Below the pieces are notes generated by a model. That model was not told the origin of the DNA. It searched no databases and saw only the letters and a list, made by a program, of their open reading frames with translations. A stretch of 64,000 bases of DNA, taken from NCBI GenBank assembly GCA_002633005.1, contig NMRA01000058.1:413585-477584 (forward strand), given 5' to 3'. Source of the stretch: Phoronis australis (Eukaryota; Phoronida; Phoronidae). Positions 56,370 through 64,000 of this stretch are shown here, piece by piece. Both the position numbers and the translations under genes were made by a program. The first letter of the stretch is position 1. Every line of letters starts with the position of its first letter.

Positions 56370-56562
56370 TCATTGACCTTGAGCTTTCAGTTGCATCTTA
56401 TACTTGTTCAACTTGTCCTTGAGCTGGCTCAGAGACTCTTGAGCCAATTCAACCTCACGGTCCTGCTTCTCCAAATGTTGAGCAAGAGGCCAGTTTTGAT
56501 ATTCTTTCTGATAGTTAGTCCAAATACCTTCATAATGTTTGACAATCGATTCATGTTCTACT
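56370..56562 (-). CDS. Putative coiled-coil exon
   Basis: Strong acceptor (ttttctttgcag) before 56562. The open frame enters needing two upstream bases and runs 63 codons to TGA at 56370; a weaker possibility is splicing at 56378 (CAAG then gtcaat). The peptide has HYEGIWTNYQKEYQNWPLAQ followed by a Glu/Lys/Leu heptad region. The Y-x(5)-YQ-x(2)-Y-x(3)-P pattern before a coil loosely recalls the coiled-coil part of SIX6OS1 (C14orf39). That resemblance is by eye only. It may be an upstream exon of the 36361-4035 gene, but the phase (1 versus 0) then requires a missing exon. Confidence 0.5.
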
Positions 56563-56599
56563 CTGCAAAGAAAACAAAAACTCTATGTAAGTTAGTATG

Positions 56600-57290
56600 G
56601 TAATACATCCTCTCCACATAATGACCACCTAAAAAGTTTAAATTTCAGAACCTGAGCCGTGATTTACAACTACCAGTGATTTCGATCTCATGGCCAGTGT
56701 TGATATGTTAAAGACATGTCAGTCCATACTGCTCTTATGATTTTGTATTTCAAGAAAGGTTAAAAATTTCTGTAAACCTGCATACATATTAGTGAAGAAA
56801 GCTGCTCTTACACAATAACTGCTGACACTGAATGTGGGGTTAGCAAAGTGCACTGTCGGCTAAATCAGTCAAGGTCCATATTCGAGAGTTGACTGTGTTA
56901 CGGTCTAAAATAACTTTTTTGGTCACTTACCTAATGCCAACTGAATCTCATATGCAAAGAGTTGTTTAGTTGTGCAAGTTAAAAAAAGAATCATCAAAAT
57001 TGGACAATGATTGAGAAATTTATGCCATGTTTGTGTCTATGAATTTCATGCATTTTTACGAATGGCCATTTTAAAAATTACAATTTTCAACTGTCAATAG
57101 TAGAAAAGAAATTTATTTTATTAAGTAAGCAATTGCTTTGATATGACTGGGAATAACTTCACTCACTTTCAGAATTACTTAGACGAAGTTGTGCCTAATC
57201 ATGAGAAATGGTAGGGTTCATTACCAAATAGGCACTCATTACGAAATTTGTGAATTCTGCATTTCTAACCCTCACCAACTGTAAAGAGGG
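56600..57290. other. No recognisable gene
   Basis: AT-rich intron-like sequence between the coiled-coil exon and the TTAA-bounded element. No repeat matched. Confidence 0.5.
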
Positions 57291-57944
57291 TTAAGGTAGG
57301 TGTATACACTGATCAAATCTCCAGGTTCCTAACTAAAATGAGTAAAAATGGAGTTTTAACTAGTTAGATATGACTCTGAAAGTGACAAAAATCGAAAAAA
57401 GTTTTTTTGTAGTTCGTTTTTTTTTAAATCGTATTTTTTAATTTTCAAAAAATTCACTTTTACCTCAATTTTTTTTTCAAAATGCACAGGGATCATCATC
57501 AACTGTTTCCTTACGCAATATTCTACTTATCCATACCAAATATATGTACAAAATCATGATCTTGATTTTGTGGCATTTTTTGTGTGTGAGTTGGGGCAAG
57601 CACGCCACTTTTTGTCATTTGGTCACTTTCCATCTAATAACTAAAAATCTGGTCCATTTATCAAAAAACCCTGGCACGCGATTTTACTTCAGTCCTAGAG
57701 GATTTCAAGTTTGCAACTTTCGTAAAAATTGACCCACACGTTGTGAAAAAATAGGCCCGAGAATCTTGTCACTTTCCTGAAATCATGAGCCGAGAAAAAC
57801 GGCTTTGAAGTTAAGCGGTCATCGATTGCCATTTGAGATCAAATTTCATTCAGAATGCGTGGTCATTATGTTCCAATTTTTGTTGAAGTACTAGAAATAA
57901 AGCTGATATTTACTTCATATTTAGAAAATGTGACATACCTGTTT

Positions 57945-58000
57945 GTTTACAGCGTAATTTTAATAATTTTGTTTACAGCGTAATTTTAATAATTTTTTCA
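57945..58000 (+). repeat. Short tandem duplication
   Basis: tgtttacagcgtaatttt occurs twice, 27 bases apart. Confidence 0.85.
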
Positions 58001-60814
58001 AACTTGTGAAGCACGACAGACGACCAAAACAAATATGGCTGTCATGTGGGCGGAGCTTAGCGTTGATCTATTGTCTGCCGACACACATTAAAATCATGTG
58101 TTGATTGTTCATACGATTCATCTGAACTCTCCACTCAGTTTGTAAAAGACTCTCTAACTATATTACACAGACCTATTTGTTAGTATTCCAATATTATCAT
58201 CAAACAATATATGTGTTATATCAAATCGCCGTGTTACTGCCTACATAACAATGTTGTCGACGAGGATAAAGAACTACTTTCATAGTAATGGTTCAACATT
58301 TTTACGTGCCTGTACTGAATGGACTTTGGGATAAGAAAATATCACTTTCTGCGCAAATAGTGCCGCTTGGGTGAGATTCTCAAGTTACTAAAGTTTCTTA
58401 TATTGCTTTCCTCTAAAATCGTATATCATGAGTTTTAATTCATTGTTACATTTGAATCTATGCACTAGAAAATTTTTTATTATGTTGAACACTGGGTCAT
58501 TTCTCTAATGGGGCTATACGGAAAATCTACAATAACTAGAGGGCGTGCGTGTACTAGTGGTGATAGATTAACAGCCTCGATTTCGCGAGCCCTTTAAATA
58601 CATGGTGAAATGGCTTGCAGCCGTGCCAACTGAATCTGAAATTGCGTGAAAAGGGTGCTTCTATGAGAGGAAGTAAGCACGACCTTATACAAAGGTAAGG
58701 TTTGTGATTATCTTAACGATTATTCCATGATCATTCTACCGATGCCTGTTAACTGAGGTACTCGCCGATATCGACTTCGCGGCAGTCGCCAGTCGGGTTA
58801 ATCTTTGTTTGTTGTGATATGTGATACGATACTTGACGTAGCAATCGGGATCTTTTCGTACATCAACCCATTATTATTGTTTGGAATGATTTCTAACAGT
58901 TTATCAGTGACAGTTACATCAATCAATGCTGAATGTTTATGCTGCCAACTCGATACAGGTTAATGAGTTAAGATTACAATCCAAGCCCAATGGCAAAGGG
59001 TACATGACAAATATCCACTGCATTAGACTATTTGTTTGCTCCCTATCATATGTCTTCTGGAAATCTATTACAAGTTGAAATGGAAATTTATCACGTCTGT
59101 TTTCATGTAACCTTTGGTTTTTAGGTTTGAGCGCTTGTACCGTGCAGAGGAGATATGCATCGCTTCTGCACCGTCCCTGAATGGACAAAAATTGGTTTTT
59201 AGCTAACCAACAAGATCTTCCCATCCAGTGCAGATCGGTTGTCAAAGAATACTTTCAATATTGGAGACAACGAACAAAGCCTTTGAAAAGGAAGAAAGTC
59301 ATTTTGTTTATTTACTTATTCAGGTCCTTAGCGGGGGATTAGCATGGGGGGTTGAGGTTGTAATATTTGGTGCTACTGAATGTGTGGAAATAACAGGTAA
59401 TACATGTTTGGGGAAAAGAGCATGGTGAGGTAATTCTTAACCTTCTTGAAGTACCTTTTCAAGTTGATTTCATGAAACTGTTTTGTATAAATTGTAAACC
59501 CATGAAAATATATTGCATTTTCTGAATTCACAGTGACTGAATAGTCTTAACTCATGCCTTGAAATGTTGCAAGTCGTTATAAATTCAAACGACTGCCATT
59601 TTTTGTGAAAATTGCATTTTTGATGGTGCCTTACGATTTGTAATTACTTTTAAACAACAGAAAGATCAAGGGTCTAATTGTGGATGTTATTGAGGCTGAA
59701 TGAGGTTACATGAAAGAAAAACACGTGTCGAAACTGGACCTTTTTTTACAAGCGCTTATATAGGCCATTGAAACTAGATCCCAGTGAAATGAAAGCCAAA
59801 AGCTGAGTGACATTAAATTTTCCTTTCAGAAGAAAGGCTAGTTTATACTATTGGTAAAAAAATGGTACACATTATGGGGAAATGACATTCAGTGACTGCA
59901 TCGATTGTCTTATTGGATATTTTCAATTGTATCTAGCTGGATAAGAATCTGCTAGGCACAAGATTCGAGAATAAACAAGTGTATTTAAAAACAAATGGCA
60001 AACTGAAAAAGCTCAGAAAGAAACAACATTGCAAAGGAGTCCATAATCAGGCATATCAAGTGCTGAATTTCTGAATTACGTTCAATTTTATCAGGTAATT
60101 GCTGAAGGATTGCTTTTCACTTTGTCCAAGAGTAAAATAGATGGTCAGGCGGTTGCTTTCAGTTGTTTTCTCTCACCTGTAAAAGAATAGTCGGAGAAAT
60201 ATTAGCAAATTGTAAAAGAAAAGAGAAGACAAAACTACTTTTGTAAGAAAGCACATACTTGACGTTTCATCTTCATGTTTATGTGTAGAAACTAACGTTT
60301 GTACACAAGTCTTATTTAATATTTGAATTAAAATATGTGAAACAGGCTAAAAGTGATTTAACAATGTCTATTTCTCATGACACTTAAAATGTGCTTCTGA
60401 TCTTAACAAGCAAAATTCACTCTAGGTGTCAATTTTTTTTCCAATGCAATGTTACGACATTTACTGAACTAAGGCTTATTCATGTCAATTCGACTGATCT
60501 GGTAGTCCAGGGGGTGGGGTCCGCGATAAAATAAGGAAACTCACTCATCTAGAGAATTTTATTGGAAACAGCATAGTTTTGAAGAGAAACTGCTGTGAAA
60601 AAGTCACTCTTGACTTCTGTGCATCACGTACCATACACCTCTTATTTTGGGAGCACTCCCACCCAGGACAATATAAATATGTGCTGCTAGCCATCGGGTG
60701 AGTTTCCTAAACGAAACACTTAGTTCCACTCAATAAACCTGTTATTCAGTGGGGTAACTGGTGGGGACAACATCACCCAACGATGTTGACAGAAACTGAT
60801 TGCTAAAAACTTAC

Positions 60815-61044
60815 CAAGTAATGTTGTGTAGTCTCCGAATGGAACTGCATAGTCATGGAGCACACACGGGGCTTCAGCATCCACACACTTTTTGTCAGTT
60901 AGTTGACCCTTTTGACCGAAATTTTCCACGAATATAGTAACTTAAGGTTTTTTGGGAATTTGTGGCCACCTGTCGAAGACTTGCATCAGGGAAATTAGCA
61001 GTAATAAGGCTTAGCGCGACGACGTATTTTAATATCAATTCCAT
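60815..61044 (-). CDS. Possible first exon with signal-peptide-like start (frame broken)
   Basis: From ATG 61044 the minus strand encodes MELILKYVVALSLITANFPD, a typical cleavable signal peptide, and continues 49 codons to TGA at 60895. In the +1 frame from about 60950 a second open stretch (VENFGQKGQLTDKKCVDAEA, CVLHDYAVPFGDYTTLL) runs to a consensus donor (CTTG then gtaagttt, last base 60815). One base change of frame near 60955 would be needed to connect them, so this is either a pseudo-exon, an assembly error or coincidence. No family recognised. Upstream 61070-61350 is GC-richer than the surroundings, as near a promoter. Confidence 0.35.
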
Positions 61045-61934
61045 CTTTCACCAGTTGTTTACATGCAGACAGCCACGCATGCGCAATTCAATCACCACTA
61101 GTACAGCGGCGACACCGTGAGGAGAATTCTCCGAATCGCCCCATTTTTTGGCTTACGGCCAGTGGCAAGTTAAAAATCCTCTGAGTTTGACAGCCTAGTT
61201 TCACCACGGCGCGTTCCCAGCACAGAAGCACGGTTTATCTGCGAAGACTCTACTCTGACGGCATGTAGTGGTCCATGTGTCGCGCGCGCAGCTTGTCTTC
61301 ACAGCGCGTGCATGCACTCTCACCGAATCGTGCAACACCACCCACGTCGACACTCAGCGTCCTCTTGCAAGACACCTGACCTTATATTACCGACTTCTCT
61401 TATACATGCACAATTTCTGCACGGACTCCTCAAGCTGAGTGCAGTGATGGCTTCGGTAGGGCTTGGCGTACTCAACTTAATTTTTTTGCAGATAGACAAA
61501 CAGGCTCACGCTCGGAACAGGAGCTAGTTCACCATTTCACTACCAACTTTCACATGGTCAAAAATAGAATTGTTTTATTTTTGGTCTTGCTACAACACCA
61601 ATATCAGCTGGTACATCACTCTCGATTGCCCGGTTACGCAATGCTTGTTGACAGGGTTAGATTAGAGCCAGTGTCCTTGTATATAAGCTCCGCCCCACTT
61701 GTCAATCACTGAGCTGGTGAGCACTCAAGCCATATGACTTAATGAGGCTTGGTCAAATATAGCTAAAAAAACAACTTTGGATTTTCAGAATTTTATTTTT
61801 CTTCAGTATACTGTGCATCAAGAATTAAAGATTAGGATGACATAAAAATGTAAAAAACAATCAAAATTAATTTTTTTTGTGTATCCACCTACCTTAAAAA
61901 CTAAAGTTCACACTCTGTAATAATGAAAGTGCTC

Positions 61935-63105
61935 CGAGGAGCGACACCTAGCAAAATTAATTGAAAAAACGACGATAAAGATGACGACTAAGATGATATA
62001 TAAGGCAATGATTGTGACGATGATGAGCATTATGATATCATTCATATGACGAACTTAGATGTCATAAACCAGTAAGAAATAGGCTACAGTCTTGAGTGAC
62101 ACTTGGCAAAATTAACTGAAAAGACGATGACAAATATGATGACGATGGTGATGAGGATGAACAACATTATAACATTCATATGATGAACTTAGATGTCATA
62201 AATCAGTAAGAAATAGGCTACAGTCTTGTTCAATAGAAGCTTAACCAACATCAAAGCAGCAAAAACGCTCAACAAAGGAAGAGTGCTATCAGAAAAATAC
62301 ACACAATTCAAAAAGTAGACGTCCTAGCAAAAAATGGAAAGCATATTCTGAAAGCCCATTCAATTAAACTCTATCTCACTTGATGGTTTCGCAGCATTCG
62401 TAAATTTTTTGAAAAAAATTTTGCAGGTTTTTTTGGAATTCAAAGTGAAAGAACTCAAAAACGGTAAGTCTGAGAAAAAATTATTATAGTTAATTTGAAA
62501 GAGTATACCTCAGAGAATCCAAATGCAAAAATTCACGTCATTTTCTCTTCCCATTTAAAATGCCATCCCAGCACGACTAAAAATGGGTCAATATGCGCCA
62601 GATCCGCCATCTGGGAAACAACTTCCAGTTTTTTTAACATAGAATAATAACTAGTTGTAAAAAACTATGTGAAAAATTTCGAAAAAATTGGTGCAATAAT
62701 GTGCCCTCTACTGGAAAAAATGTTTTTTGAACAAAATCGAAGTGTGCATGCGCCATGGCCGATATTTGCGTCATTTTTGACCAGAAGTAAATAATTTCCA
62801 GCGAATTTGTAACACATGGATACTTCATTATTTCTACTGCTTTTCAGCTCTGAAAGTCAAAAATTACGGCTTCTATGAGCAATTGAATCTCAAATTGGAA
62901 ACAAAATGGCCGCCATATCCTCCATCTTGGATCCCATTATGACGAAAAACAATTGCGTTCCTCTACTCAAAGATGTACACCATGGGTGTAAATTTCCTGA
63001 TGATTGGACAAAAATTGTGACCTGTGTTGTGCGAAAAAACAAAAAAAAACTTGGTGACAGAGCAACATACTTGGCGAATTTTATTTCGCCAACTAAAAAG
63101 AACTG
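61935..63105 (-). mobile_element. R5 repeat, reversed single unit
   Basis: Reverse complement of the R5 unit in Copia: the gtcatcatc-rich tandem end (61960-62230, ~165-bp period with taagaaataggctacagtctt), aaacggtaagtctgag, cgccatctggg, aaaatggccgccat, gacaaaaattgtgacctgtg, and the terminus acttggcgaattttatttcgcc at 63069-63090. No intact ORF. Confidence 0.78.
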
Positions 63106-64000
63106 TAGAATATGTTAGCCTAGGCAACACAGCAAATTATTCAATATCTGAACAAACCCAAAGTTTGGATAAATGACTGGGTTCTGCTATGGTGAAAATG
63201 GGCCAAAAAGGCTAACAAAATGTAGTGAACATGTGGAATTCAATAACACAAATGGTCATTGGAAATGAAATTATTGCCTTTTAAAGTCCTGCTCTCAAAC
63301 TGCCCATGTGGTTCTAGTATCCGAAAATACTTACTACATAAATTCTTATTTTCGACACCCTTTCTTTATATTCTTTTCGCCTTTCTTGCCAAAAGCAATT
63401 TTTTAACAGTATTCGACTCTTCTCTGTGAGCGTATAATTACCGGCTGTCATCGGTTATTTCCGTATTCAGTTTCGGATCAGTTCAGGAACGCTGCCATTT
63501 TTTCCTTGTAACTGAATGTGCTATGGCTTGCTCGAAAAGTCTTCATTATTTTCTTTTATTAGTAATATCTCGTGATTCGTTTGCATATATAGTGTACTTA
63601 TAGTTTGTAGTCAGTGGTCGTTGATTTTTTTTGGAATGTTACGCGACTTAGTATGTTAAAATAGCATTGGTGTTTAGTTTCTTACGTAGGGCGGTCGAAC
63701 CTAGAAACCAAAATGGATCGAACCAATTTTTTTCGGTTTTATTTTTTTTTTCTTCTTTTGAAAAAGTACTCTGCTATCATTGGAAAGGTAGTACATTCTA
63801 CTCAGTAAAAATCGAAAAAGTATCAAAATCGGGGCAAGCAGTGTAAAGTTTTGTGGCGAAATTTGGGTCATTTTGTTTGGATCGCGTCGGCCACATTGGA
63901 GGACAGCGGGATAAGTTACGAGTTTAAAACTTTGTGTAAATTGTTTTCGCCAACAAATTATGGTGAAATTTAGTTAGACATATCTTTACTTACTATTCTG
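63106..64000. other. No recognisable gene
   Basis: AT-rich; no ORF above 60 codons and no match to other parts of the window. Confidence 0.5.

Larger units (their letters stand above)
57291..61897. mobile_element. Region bounded by inverted TTAA termini, possible 4.6-kb DNA transposon
   Basis: The left end reads TTAAGGTAGGTGTATACAC; the right end, reversed, reads TTAAGGTAGGTGGATACAC (18 of 19 identical). TTAA is the target duplication of piggyBac- and Kolobok-type elements, and ends starting GG after TTAA fit Kolobok better than piggyBac (CCY). Subterminal ggcggagctta sequences also mirror each other (58050 and 61695 reversed). No transposase recognised. It contains the minus-strand ORF at 61044-60895. 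Two separate small elements in opposite orientation are an alternative. Confidence 0.5.

Overview
This is AT-rich, non-coding-dominated genomic DNA from an animal, most likely a marine invertebrate. There is no long intact ORF outside transposons. Candidate host exons are short with GT/AG borders, and most of the window is nested, decayed mobile elements: Copia, Ty3/Gypsy, piggyBac, a LINE tail and several non-autonomous DNA elements. Element types of this kind (HIRAN-like transposon proteins, PIN-like 'KTNKA' repeat proteins, a Copia element primed by initiator tRNA-Met) are familiar from lancelets, hemichordates, molluscs and cnidarians. I cannot place the species more precisely. No rRNA, CRISPR array or bona fide tRNA gene was seen.

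Host gene: the best candidate is one split gene on the minus strand. Five exons (36361-36146, 31379-31284, 31162-31101, 9092-8810, 4382-4035) have acceptor and donor sites and chain in compatible phases (0/0, 0/0, 0/2, 2/0, 0/0). They encode a coiled-coil/charged part followed by a Ser/Pro/Thr-rich disordered part. A sixth coiled-coil exon (56562-56378) may be an upstream exon or a second gene. The introns are where nearly all the transposons sit.

Layout: 1-3.4 kb featureless; 3.4-9.5 kb tandem repeats, two last exons, an R6 repeat and a TIR element with a HIRAN-like fragment. 9.6-17.1 kb is a Copia element with a 5-bp target duplication, carrying three later insertions and lacking its reverse transcriptase. 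17.8-22.6 kb is a nearly complete minus-strand Ty3/Gypsy element (161-bp LTRs, 5-bp duplication, two pol frameshifts). 22.6-24.1 kb is R6 interrupted by a TIR element holding a tRNA-like promoter. 26.1-29.3 kb is a broken piggyBac, followed directly by a LINE 3' end. 31-36 kb holds host exons; 37.2-38.8 kb a PIN-like pseudogene. 39.5-55.3 kb is a nest of families R1, R2, R3 and R4; R3 and R4 have symmetric arrays of short palindromic repeats. 57.3-61.9 kb is bounded by inverted TTAA termini, and 61.9-63.1 kb is a third R5 unit.

R-names are labels used here only. R1: ~0.8 kb repeat. R2: ~1.75 kb element with CATG ends. R3: 11-bp-array element. R4: 31-bp-palindrome-array element. R5: repeat with ETS-plus-YY1-like motifs. 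R6 and R7: pyrimidine-rich repeats with a duplicated module. R9: 'gagacccctgagg' repeat.
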